Of a stretch of 64,000 nt of DNA, positions 16,904 to 26,512 are shown in pieces. The notes under the pieces were generated by a model. It was not told the origin of the DNA. It did no database searches and saw only the letters and a program-made list of their open reading frames with translations. This stretch comes from a beta proteobacterium CB. GTDB taxonomy: Bacteria > Pseudomonadota > Gammaproteobacteria > Burkholderiales > Burkholderiaceae. The stretch lies in NCBI GenBank assembly GCA_000342265.1, contig CP004348.1, positions 620,001-684,000 of the forward strand. Direction: 5' to 3'. Position 1 is the stretch's first letter, and every line of letters starts with the position of its first letter. A program made the translations under genes and the position numbers.

Positions 16904-18008
16904 CAATATCAGGCTTACTTTTATCTCGCTAAGCGAATAATGTTGAGACATAAGGGCAATAGTGCTTTTATGTATTGATTGCAAATGAGTAATGGCAAAC
17001 AAACCAGATAACGCATCCTCAACTCAGCAAGTCAATGATGCTCAGCATCTTGACAATATGACCTCTTTGCAGCAGTCAGCTACCGCAGAGCAATCTCCTC
17101 TTGCCCAAAGTAGTCAAGTCAAGGGTGATGCACCTACACCTAATACGCCGACCCCAACTCCAGACAGTCCAAGTTTATTTAACGATCCTAAGAATCCCAA
17201 CAATAAAGTTGTGGAAGTCGAAGCAGAAAATGGCGACGAGAATGAAGAAGCTGCATCCAGTACAGAAGAGTCTGGTAATCAAGACGCTAGAAGTGCTGAA
17301 GAATTAGCGAGCTTCAATAACAACAAACAGAATGATGTATTTACAATCCAGGCAAACGGAGAGGGCGGGGATGGCAACAGCCCCACTGACACGGCAGGCA
17401 ATGCAAATTCATCAAATCAAAATGCTGGCAGTGATGCCGGGGTTGGTGGTGGCAGCATATCTCCCCTCATCAGGGCAAAGGTAAAGGCAACAGATACAGG
17501 CGCCTCCTCATCTGAGGCGCAGAGTAGTGACAGTAGCTCCTCTTCTTCGAGCAATCCTCCAGCGCCTACAAGCTCTCCAACCTCATCGACTTCTTCTAGC
17601 GCTTCAGTGACTTCAGTATCGAGTTTTGTAACACCGCAAGCACGATTTATTCCTGAGGCACCTGTCACCAACACCAATGAAGCACCCACTATTACCAGCG
17701 GGGCAACTGCCACCTTTGCAGAAAACGCGACTGGTACGGTCTATACCGCTACTGCGACAGATCCCGATGCCAGCACTACCTTGAGCTATAGCTTAAGTGG
17801 TACTGATGCAGCGCTCTTTAATATCGATAGTAGTACTGGCGCCGTAACCTTTAAGGCAGCGCCGAACTACGAAGCTGCCAGCGATGCGGGTGGTAATAAT
17901 GTCTATGACATTAATGTGATTGCCAGTGATGGTACCTTAACTGCGACTAAAGCAGTTGCGATTACAGTGACTCCTGTCAACGATGCGCCAGTCTTAAGCG
18001 GTGATTTA

Positions 18009-18440
18009 GATGTTGCAGCTGGCATCACCTTTACCGTCAGCTATGATGTTGCAGCTGGCATCACCTTTACCGTCAGCTATGATGTTGCAGCTGGCATCAC
18101 CTTTACCGTCAGCTATGATGTTGCAGCTGGCATCACCTTTACCGTCAGCTATGATGTTGCAGCTGGCATCACCTTTACCGTCAGCTATGATGTTGCAGCT
18201 GGCATCACCTTTACCGTCAGCTATGATGTTGCAGCTGGCATCACCTTTACCGTCAGCTATGATGTTGCAGCTGGCATCACCTTTACCGTCAGCTATGATG
18301 TTGCAGCTGGCATCACCTTTACCGTCAGCTATGATGTTGCAGCTGGCATCACCTTTACCGTCAGCTATGATGTTGCAGCTGGCATCACCTTTACCGTCAG
18401 CTATGATGTTGCAGCTGGCATCACCTTTACCGTCAGCTCT
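18009..18440 (+). repeat. Twelve tandem copies of a 36-bp unit
   Basis: Twelve contiguous 36-bp units, each encoding DVAAGITFTVSY, with the last ending SS and running into the native LTNGKIQVSG sequence. The units appear identical at the DNA level. The same 36 bp occurs once, as a normal part of the domain, at 19059-19094. Because 36 is a multiple of three, changes in copy number keep the frame. Confidence 0.95.
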
Positions 18441-18576
18441 TTGACTAATGGCAAGATCCAGGTCAGTGGTGTTGATGCCACCAGCTTTACGGGTACTCAG
18501 TTAGCCGCAGGTAATGTGGCAATGAAGATAACTCGGTCCCAGTCAATAGCTCCTTTAACTTGACAGTGACTCCTGT

Positions 18577-18985
18577 AATGTTGTCTTAACCACAGCCGGT
18601 GTCAATGCACTCAACGCTGGCACTACCTTACCAACTATCAGCTTAACGGTAAGTGATAGCAATGCAACTGCCATCGGCACTGCGACAGCAAACATCACTT
18701 TAACCAACGATGCGCCAGTCTTAAGCGGTTGGTATCGTCGCCAGCTTTACCACCGCTGATCCCGATAGCATCGAAACCGTGGCCTTTACTAGTGGCACTA
18801 ATAGTGATGCTTACTACGCGCTTAGCGGTATCAATGTTGTCTTAACCACAGCCGGTGTCAATGCACTCAACGCTGGCACTACCTTACCAACTATCAGCTT
18901 AACGGTAAGTGATAGCAATGCAACTGCCATCGGCACTGCGACAGCAAACATCACTTTAACCAACGATGCGCCAGTCTTAAGCGGT
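18577..18985 (+). repeat. 153-bp direct repeat within the adhesin array
   Basis: The segment at 18577-18729 (starting AATGTTGTCTTAACC, ending CTTAAGCGGT) recurs at 18833-18985, offset 256 bp. It encodes part of the cadherin-like unit (NVVLTTAGVNALNAGTTLPT onward). The first copy is flanked by abrupt junctions, consistent with deletion or collapse between array units. Confidence 0.85.
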
Positions 18986-21253
18986 GATTTAAGTGCTACG
19001 GTGAGTGAGGGCGGTAGTTACACCCTCACGACTACCAATCTGAACTTTACGGATAGTGATGATGTTGCAGCTGGCATCACCTTTACCGTCAGCTCTTTGA
19101 CTAATGGCAAGATCCAGGTCAGTGGTGTTGATGCCACCAGCTTTACGGGTACTCAGTTAGCCGCAGGTAATGTCGCCTTTATCCATAACGGTGGTGAAAC
19201 CACCTCCGCTTCTTTTGCTGTCAAGGTAGACGATGGCAATGAAGATAACTCGGTCCCAGTCAATAGCACCTTTAACTTGACAGTGACTCCTGTCAACGAT
19301 GCGCCAGTCGGAGTCGCAGATACTATAATTACGAATAATGCCTTGACACCAAATTTGCAAGGATGGGCATTAACTGCCAACGATACCGATATTGATTCCA
19401 GCTCACTCACTGTTACCGCAGTCCCTAGTAATTTAGGATTAACAGGCGTTACGCTTGCTGCAAATGTCATTAATGCAGGCTCAATAACTACTGGTGACTC
19501 GTTAACCTATACCGTGTCTGATGGATCACTAACATCTACGGCAACTGCTACCTTTACCCTGGGGGGGAATGCTCCTACCGGCACCGCAGCGAATGAAATT
19601 TTGATTAACGCAACTACAACAGCTAGAACTATAAGCGGCCTTGGAGGCAACGATATTTTAATTGGAAACACTGGTAACGATACATTGACTGGCGGTACTG
19701 GTGCAGATGTGATGTATGGAGGCGGAGGTAGAGATGTTTATAGTTTTACATCGGGAAATAGCGGACAATCTATTGGATTCGATGTAATAAAGGATTATCA
19801 CGTTGGTACTGTGGGTACTCTTAATACCTCTGGCGATGTTATTACTTATTCAACTGCTAATTTAGGAATTGGTGGTACGGCTATTGCCGCAACGAGCACT
19901 CAAGCGTCGATAAATGCAACTACCGGAGTTGCAACATTTGCAGCTGGTTCTGGCACAACCTTGGCAGATGCGATAAGTGATATAGCTACTCGCATCGGTG
20001 GAACTACCGCAGGAAAAATAGCTCTATTCCAAGTTGGTGGAATTGGTGATTACTATTTATATATTTCAGATACTACATCTGGGGTTAGCGCAAATGATGT
20101 TGTTGTTCAGTTGCAAGGTGTTTCTGCAATTACAACCATCAATATCACGAATAAAAACCTAACAATAACTGCTGGCACTTCAGTTGCCCCTATTGCAATC
20201 GATTTAGATAAAGATGGTGTTGAATATCTAAATCGTCATGCCAATGTTGTGTATGACTACTCTAATAATCAGTTGCTCCAATCTACGGCTTGGGTTGGTG
20301 CAGATGATGGATTACTGGCAATTAAGAGAGGTGATGGATCTCTCAATATTACCTTCTCCACCCAAGACGGTGAGACCGACCTTCAAGGTCTTGCTAAAGT
20401 CTACGACACTAATTTCGATAAAGTGTTTGATGCTAAAGATACTGGATTTGATGATTTTGGGGTTTGGCAAGATGCTGATAGCGATGGTGTAGTAGATGCT
20501 GGTGAGTTCCTGTCTCTGGCTGACCGCGGCATTATCAGTCTATCTTTAACTTCTGATGGGATCATCAATACAGCAGCAGATGGTGATGTCTTAATCTATG
20601 GACAAACAACTTACACCATGACCGATGGCAGTACTGGTATTGCAGAAGACGTTGCTTTTGCTGTGAGCGATTTTATCCAAACCGATGGAAATGGCGTTCA
20701 GGATATCTACCAAATCGCCTCTGTTGCTAATAGCCCATTAGCAATTGATGACTTTGATCCTGATGAAGGTGATTTCGTTGATTTGTCTGCGATTCTTAAT
20801 CCATCGAATAGCGTTCAATCTACTATTGCTATAGATGCTGATGGATCTACCAACTCACATTCCACCATTACCGTCAATATTGGTGGTGTGGATTACGAAG
20901 TTGCCACCCTCTATGGCAAAGAGCTTGGCGTGGGGGATGTACTAGGAGACTATGCCGGCGGGGCATCACTAACAGATTCCCTCAATGGGGCTGACTGGAC
21001 TGATGTAGTTGACATCTCAAGTGAATATGGTGGTCCGGCCTCTATTTCTGAGGCGGGTGGCTCACTCACCAATACCTATAGTAATGAAGGGGGCGATTGG
21101 ACCGTACAGATTAAATCCGGTACAGCTACGGTGGATGCAGTTAATAAAGAGATCACCTTTTCAAGCGACAATGCGGAAAATCTGGCCATTATCACCACCG
21201 CAGACGGCACACTTCATGAGATCAGTAACGTAGACAAGATCTTGTGGCGTTGA

Positions 21254-21739
21254 TTAGCAACTGCTTAAAGTTCAAGTCAATGCCAGCAGAATAGGGGTCT
21301 AACCAATCCCAAGTCTTCATTAAGTTTGGAAATAGGTGATGTCTTTAAAAAGGAGTGTCACTACCCCAATAACCCTTAGATGTTCAAAAATTGGCTATTT
21401 ACTTTTGAAAATCTCTATCAATGAGATGGGGAGGTCACTCGTCCCAGACAGTCTTGAGTTCATTTAGGGGGGTTTTATCGTTGAGCTATAGTACTAAAAG
21501 ACTATTTTTAGCGCTTTGCTTACACAAAATACCATACTAAATTTATCAACCCTTAGAGGTGCGCTTTAAAGGTCTATTTGGTGAAAATCACTCTTTAAAA
21601 CCAATGTATTCACGTAATATCATATTTATATATAACCATGGTTATATAACTAATATCAGGCTTTCATTGGTACATGGATACCAATAAAGTCATGACATAC
21701 AGGGCAGTTGCGCCCTAAATTTTCTATGGAAAAGAAGTC
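21254..21739. other. 486-bp intergenic region before the intact adhesin
   Basis: No open frame of note. The first 300 bp are AT-rich with no clear hairpin terminator. The last 120 bp hold operator C and the presumed promoter of the intact adhesin gene. Confidence 0.6.
21629..21650. promoter_or_regulatory. Palindromic operator C, upstream of the intact adhesin gene
   Basis: TATATAACCATGGTTATATA at 21629-21648 is a perfect 20-bp palindrome overlapping GTTATATAAC at 21641-21650. TAATATCAGGC follows. CATACAGGG begins 46 nt after 21650 (at 21696), the same distance as at operators A and B. The start codon is at 21740. Confidence 0.65.
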
Positions 21740-24700
21740 ATGGCTGATCAACCAAGTAATGGATTAACACCTCAACAAGTCAATGATGCCCAGCATCTTG
21801 ATAACATGACTTCCTTGCAGCAACCCAGTGCGGCTGAACAATCTCCTATTACACAAAATGGTGAGGTAAAAGGTGATGTACTTATTTCATCACCACCAAC
21901 ACCTAGTCCAGATAATCCTAGTTTATTTAATGAGCCTAAGAACCCCAACAACAAAGTCGTTGAGGTGGAGTCGCAAAAAATAACCGAGTTTCTCGATGAG
22001 GGAGAAGTTTCAGACACCCCTAGCGATCAGGGAAGTAAATATACGGAGGATCTGAAGGGATTAAGTGGCGATGCAATTAATTTGACTATCACTGCTGATG
22101 CAAATGATCAGGGCATCCCTGATGAGAAGCAGCCTGAATTAGATCCGGGCGTAAACAAGGCGGGTGGTAATACGGGCAATCAAGGCCTTGCAGGTGGCGG
22201 CGGCATACCCCGTGCTGGCCAAGCACCAGCGGGAAATCCTGCTGCAGCATCGCCAGCCAATCCATCATCACCCACATCGCAACCGAATTCACCAACGTCT
22301 TCACAGTCTGTAGAGCCTGGACCAAGGACGGAACCCGCGCCTCCTCCGCCACCGCCTGCGCCTCCAACGCAAAACCTCATTACCCCTCAGGCTCAATTTA
22401 TTCCTGAGCAAGCCAAGGTAAACGCACCAAGCATCTTAGCTCCTGATGCACAAACTATCCCAGAAGATTCAACGGCAGTTGGCAATGTTTTAAATAACGA
22501 TAGTGATGTTGATTCTGCTTTAGCGGTGACTAGTTTTAGCGTAAATGGCGTTACTTACACTCCTGGTCAAATAGCAGTGCTACCAGGTATCGGTAGTGTC
22601 ACTATTGCGTCTAATGGTACTTATCTTTTTACACCTCAACCCAATTGGAATGGTGTGGTACCAAGAATAGACTACACAACAAATACTGAAAAGCAGTCCA
22701 CTCTGAGTATTTCAGTTACATCAGTAGAGGAAGTCTCGGTTGTGAGCGTGAGCTCTGACAGCGTGACTGAAAATAGTAATCTGGTGCACACCGTTACGCT
22801 CAGTGGCGCAGCTGATACTGCCAAAACCTATGACTTTGCTTTAACTGATGTGACCGCCACTGGTGGTACTGACTACAGCAACACAATCCTCTTTAGTAAT
22901 CTTGTAACCTACGATCCGGTCACCGGCAAGGTCACCGTACCAGCTGGCGTTACTAGCTTTACGGTGACGGTAGATAGCACAGCTGATCTATTAGATGAAA
23001 GTAATGAAACCTACACCGTCACTGTCGGTGGAGCAAGTGGTACTGGCGCGATCGTTGATGATGACATGATCTCGGTTGTGAGCGTGAGCTCTGACAGCGT
23101 GACTGAAAATAGTAATCTGGTGCACACCGTTACGCTCAGTGGCGCAGCTGATACTGCCAAAACCTATGACTTTGCTTTAACTGATGTGACCGCCACTGGT
23201 GGTACTGACTACAGCAACACAATCCTCTTTAGTAATCTTGTAACCTACGATCCGGTCACCGGCAAGGTCACCGTACCAGCTGGCGTTACTAGCTTTACGG
23301 TGACGGTAGATAGCACAGCTGATCTATTAGATGAAAGTAATGAAACCTACACCGTCACTGTCGGTGGAGCAAGTGGTACTGGCGCGATCGTTGATGATTA
23401 TGTAGCTCTTATCCCCGATATCTCTATTTGGAAATCCGGCAAGGTTTACGACAACATTACTTTAACAACTGAAGATGCTAATAACCAAGTCGATTCTCCT
23501 GGAGACTTTATTCAGTACACGGTTGTTGTTAAAAACACAGGTGACAACACTCTAACGAGTATTAAGTTAACAGATGAAAAATTACCTGCCGGCGGATATA
23601 CACTGCAGGTTGGAACATATAACGAAACTACTGGCGTATTTACAGCATCTGGACCCACGGTCACTGCAACAGCATCGAATGGCGAATTATCACTTAGCAA
23701 CGATCTTTTCGTTAGCCAAGCCTTAAGGTTAGTCTATGTCTATGATGTGACTGCTGACGATATTTATTCAAATAAAATTAGTAATACTATTCAGGTTGAT
23801 ACGGCACAGACAGACCCCGAATATAAGGATGTATTAGGAGTAGCAAACGATGGAGTTGCATCTTACGAAGTTCTTGTTGAGGGTATCAGTGATGTAGCAA
23901 TTCGCAAATTTGCTGATGTACACACAGCAAAGCTCGCCGACACAATTAATTACAAATTAATAGTTATCAATGAAGGCACAACCAATCTTACTAACGTTCA
24001 GGTTGCAGACAAGATGTTTGCTGCAGCCGCTGACGTTGATAGCGTTACCGCAGGGAAGCAAATAGCTGGATATATTTATACAGATGGTATTAAGGCATCA
24101 ACTGCAACTAACTTTACAGTTGATGGAGCTGGTAATTTAGTGATTGGTACATTAAGCACAAACCAGTATGTAGAAATTAATTATTCCCACACCATTACAA
24201 CCAGTGATTACTCAATCGTAACTACCGGTCTTGTGGAATCTGTTTTTGACTATACGGGCATAAGCAAGGGCCCCTATAATCCGGACGGGAATAGCGCTAC
24301 AGCTGATCCTATAACAATGAGCTATGGAACATTTTCGGCTTATGTAAATAAAACTACTGCAGATCCTTATGCTACTGGTGGAACTGCTGCCAATATCTTT
24401 ATTAATACTGACAACACCGGAGTAGCAATTGGGGTAAATGCAGGAGTGATGAGCGGTGATAGAAATTACAACTCAGATCACCTGAAAGCAGTCTTCAATA
24501 CTTCTAGTTTGAATGGTGGGAAGTCGCTGGTTGAAAAAGCTTCTATTGTATTCACCAATGCTAAGGATGTAGAGGTGGCATTTAAGGCTGGATATGGCAC
24601 TGCTGGAAATAGCTTTACTGGATCTATTACTGTTTCCAATGATGGAACGGTATCTCTTAGGGAGGTTGTTGGCGGCGTATTTACATCAGTGCTATCGCCT

Positions 24701-26506
24701 GCCAAGTCTGGATCTACAACAACCTTTACTAATGGTCAGCTAAGCTTTAGTGTCTCTGAAGCCAATGGTCCTGGTGGGGCTCAAAATAAGCTTTATACGC
24801 TTGAATTCAAACCAGGAACGGAATTCGTAAAAGACTTTGATTTTTGGGTTGTTGGAGATCCAACTGATAATTCTTCTGATCAGATAAAAGTTGTAGACGT
24901 TTTATTTGACACGATTGATTTTTCAGTACCAAATGTAACAAATACTGCCATTGTTACTTCTACCGAAGACAATGCAATAGATCAGTCTGATGAGATTGCT
25001 ACGGTGAATGTTGCTCTATTGGCGAATTTGAGCACAAGCGCAGCTCAATATTTGGGGGCGTTAACGACCGCAACCAATATAGTGGCTGATGCTGAGGCTG
25101 TATTATCAACATCTGGATCAGTTCAGTGGCAATATACTAAGAGCAATACAACCTTAGGCATACAGTTGCCAAAGATAACCATAGCAGATGCTGACAACAA
25201 CCCTACAACGGTTACAAATTTTAAATATACCCTTGAGATAAATGGTTCAGTTATTAATTCTGATTCTGTAACTTCTAACGAAGTCACGTTTAACTTAAGT
25301 GGCCTCACTGGCACAAAGACAGGAGTATTTCATTTATACACCTTTGATAATGCTGGCGGTAGAACTGAATTTATATCTTCTGGAATTACAATTGACACAT
25401 CAAAAAACACTAATGGAAATCTGGCATCATTTTCAAATGTAGCCCCAATTGCTTTTGATTTAAATGGAGATGGCGTTTTGTATCTCGCTGCTGAGGTTGG
25501 AATTGGATATGACTTCGATGGAGATGGTATTGCTGAATCTACTGCCTGGATAGCGGGTAGTGATGGTCTCCTGGCTAACCAAAGAGTGGATGGCAGTCTG
25601 AACGTTGTCTTCTCAAGAGAGACGGGTGAAACTGACTTACAAGGCCTTGCTAAGGTCTATGACACCAATCGTGACAATGTCTTTGATGCTAGTGATGCGG
25701 GATTTAATGACTTTGGTGTCTGGCAAGATGCCAATAGTGATGGCATTGTTCAGGAAGGCGAATTCAGATCCCTTACTGATCGGGGAATCATTAGCCTGTC
25801 ATTAACCTCGGATGGAGTGATCAATACCGCTGCCGATGGCGATGTCACGATTTATGGTCAAACCACTTACACCATGACTGATGGCAGTACCGGTATTGCC
25901 GAGGACGTAGCGTTTGCTATAAGCTCTGTTGCCACTGATGGCGACGGAATCCAAGACATTTATCAAATCGCCTCAGTTACTGATGTCCCAATCATCGTTG
26001 AGCAATTTAGTGCGGATGATCGTGATCGTATCGACTTGTCCTCCATTCTTAATCCAACTAGCAGTGTCCAGTCGACTATTTCGATTGATGCTGACGGATC
26101 TACCAGCACTCATTCCAACATTACAGTTAATATTGGTGGTGTGGATTATGAGGTTGCCACTCTGTATGGCAAAGATATTGGCGTAGAGGATGCGTTAGGA
26201 ACCCATCCAGGCGGAGCATCATTGACGGACTCTCTCAATGGGGCTAGCTGGACTGACGTAGTAGATATCTCTAGTGATCATGGTGGACCTGCCTCCATAT
26301 TTGCAGAGGGTGGTTCGCTTACTAATAGTTATAGCAATGAAGCGGGTGATTGGACTGTGCATATTAAATCTGGTACAGCAACTGTGGACGCTGCTAACAA
26401 GCAGATTACTTTCTCTAGTGAAAATGCAGAAAATCTGGCCATCATTACCACGGCCGATGGTACTTCACATGAGATTGCTAACGTAGACAAGATCTTGTGG
26501 CACTAA
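21740..26506 (+). CDS. Large type I secreted Calx-beta/DUF11 adhesin
   Basis: Predicted surface or released adhesin of 1588 aa, exported by the upstream T1SS. It has no Sec signal. Order: a conserved N-terminal module shared with its paralogues (1-125), a Pro/Ser/Gly linker (about 125-225, with a run of eight prolines), a cadherin-like domain (about 230-330), two Calx-beta-like domains identical in sequence (about 332-553), two DUF11-like regions (about 555-860, DFIQYTVVVKNTGDNTL and DTINYKLIVINEGTTNL), further beta-rich sequence, an FrpC-like EF-hand domain (about 1235-1370, DLNGDGVLYL, DFDGDGIAESTAWI, DTNRDNVFDASD) and a C-terminal export region ending KILWH. Unlike its neighbour it has no RTX nonapeptide run. 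The last 330 residues are closely similar to the neighbour's. Start ATG 21740 follows GAAAAGAAG. Confidence 0.9.
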   Translation: MADQPSNGLTPQQVNDAQHLDNMTSLQQPSAAEQSPITQNGEVKGDVLISSPPTPSPDNPSLFNEPKNPNNKVVEVESQKITEFLDEGEVSDTPSDQGSKYTEDLKGLSGDAINLTITADANDQGIPDEKQPELDPGVNKAGGNTGNQGLAGGGGIPRAGQAPAGNPAAASPANPSSPTSQPNSPTSSQSVEPGPRTEPAPPPPPPAPPTQNLITPQAQFIPEQAKVNAPSILAPDAQTIPEDSTAVGNVLNNDSDVDSALAVTSFSVNGVTYTPGQIAVLPGIGSVTIASNGTYLFTPQPNWNGVVPRIDYTTNTEKQSTLSISVTSVEEVSVVSVSSDSVTENSNLVHTVTLSGAADTAKTYDFALTDVTATGGTDYSNTILFSNLVTYDPVTGKVTVPAGVTSFTVTVDSTADLLDESNETYTVTVGGASGTGAIVDDDMISVVSVSSDSVTENSNLVHTVTLSGAADTAKTYDFALTDVTATGGTDYSNTILFSNLVTYDPVTGKVTVPAGVTSFTVTVDSTADLLDESNETYTVTVGGASGTGAIVDDYVALIPDISIWKSGKVYDNITLTTEDANNQVDSPGDFIQYTVVVKNTGDNTLTSIKLTDEKLPAGGYTLQVGTYNETTGVFTASGPTVTATASNGELSLSNDLFVSQALRLVYVYDVTADDIYSNKISNTIQVDTAQTDPEYKDVLGVANDGVASYEVLVEGISDVAIRKFADVHTAKLADTINYKLIVINEGTTNLTNVQVADKMFAAAADVDSVTAGKQIAGYIYTDGIKASTATNFTVDGAGNLVIGTLSTNQYVEINYSHTITTSDYSIVTTGLVESVFDYTGISKGPYNPDGNSATADPITMSYGTFSAYVNKTTADPYATGGTAANIFINTDNTGVAIGVNAGVMSGDRNYNSDHLKAVFNTSSLNGGKSLVEKASIVFTNAKDVEVAFKAGYGTAGNSFTGSITVSNDGTVSLREVVGGVFTSVLSPAKSGSTTTFTNGQLSFSVSEANGPGGAQNKLYTLEFKPGTEFVKDFDFWVVGDPTDNSSDQIKVVDVLFDTIDFSVPNVTNTAIVTSTEDNAIDQSDEIATVNVALLANLSTSAAQYLGALTTATNIVADAEAVLSTSGSVQWQYTKSNTTLGIQLPKITIADADNNPTTVTNFKYTLEINGSVINSDSVTSNEVTFNLSGLTGTKTGVFHLYTFDNAGGRTEFISSGITIDTSKNTNGNLASFSNVAPIAFDLNGDGVLYLAAEVGIGYDFDGDGIAESTAWIAGSDGLLANQRVDGSLNVVFSRETGETDLQGLAKVYDTNRDNVFDASDAGFNDFGVWQDANSDGIVQEGEFRSLTDRGIISLSLTSDGVINTAADGDVTIYGQTTYTMTDGSTGIAEDVAFAISSVATDGDGIQDIYQIASVTDVPIIVEQFSADDRDRIDLSSILNPTSSVQSTISIDADGSTSTHSNITVNIGGVDYEVATLYGKDIGVEDALGTHPGGASLTDSLNGASWTDVVDISSDHGGPASIFAEGGSLTNSYSNEAGDWTVHIKSGTATVDAANKQITFSSENAENLAIITTADGTSHEIANVDKILWH
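22735..23398 (+). repeat. Perfect tandem duplication of a 328-bp Calx-beta module
   Basis: 22735-23062 and 23071-23398 are identical by eye over 328 bp, with a 336-bp period. Each encodes one Calx-beta-like domain (VSVVSVSSDSVTENSNLVHT through GGASGTGAIVDD). Absence of even silent differences indicates recent duplication or ongoing gene conversion. The period is a multiple of three. Confidence 0.93.
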
Positions 26507-26512
26507 TAGACT

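Larger units (their letters stand above)
16992..21253 (+). pseudogene. Large cadherin-repeat/RTX adhesin gene, rearranged and frameshifted
   Basis: Type I secreted adhesin-like gene split into two open parts: 16992-18563 (N-terminal) and a continuing frame recognisable from about 18730 to 21253. The N-terminal module (QQVNDAQHLDNMTSLQQ, PSLFNDPKNPNNKVVEVE) and a Ser/Pro-rich linker lead to a cadherin/VCBS-type domain (to about 18000), then a 12-fold 12-residue repeat. Comparison with the intact unit at 18990-19320 shows sequence missing inside the first copy, including 61 bp equivalent to 19174-19234 at the junction near 18520, which causes the frameshift; a second junction lies near 18577 and a third near 18730. 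The C-terminal part carries RTX calcium repeats (GLGGNDILIGNTGNDTLTGG), an FrpC-like EF-hand region (DTNFDKVFDAKDTGFDDFG) and a C-terminal secretion region ending KILWR. It may be a true pseudogene or a misassembly of near-identical repeats. Confidence 0.8.

Noticed and set aside
18009..18440. CRISPR-like array from 36-bp repeats
   Set aside because: Units are directly contiguous with no spacers, encode a protein repeat, and no cas genes are nearby.
18010..18444. Open frame of repeated MLQLASPLPSAM
   Set aside because: Out-of-frame shadow of the 36-bp repeat; the adhesin frame explains the sequence.
22089..22380. Gly- and Pro-rich minus-strand frames
   Set aside because: Mirror images of the Pro/Gly-rich linker of the intact adhesin.
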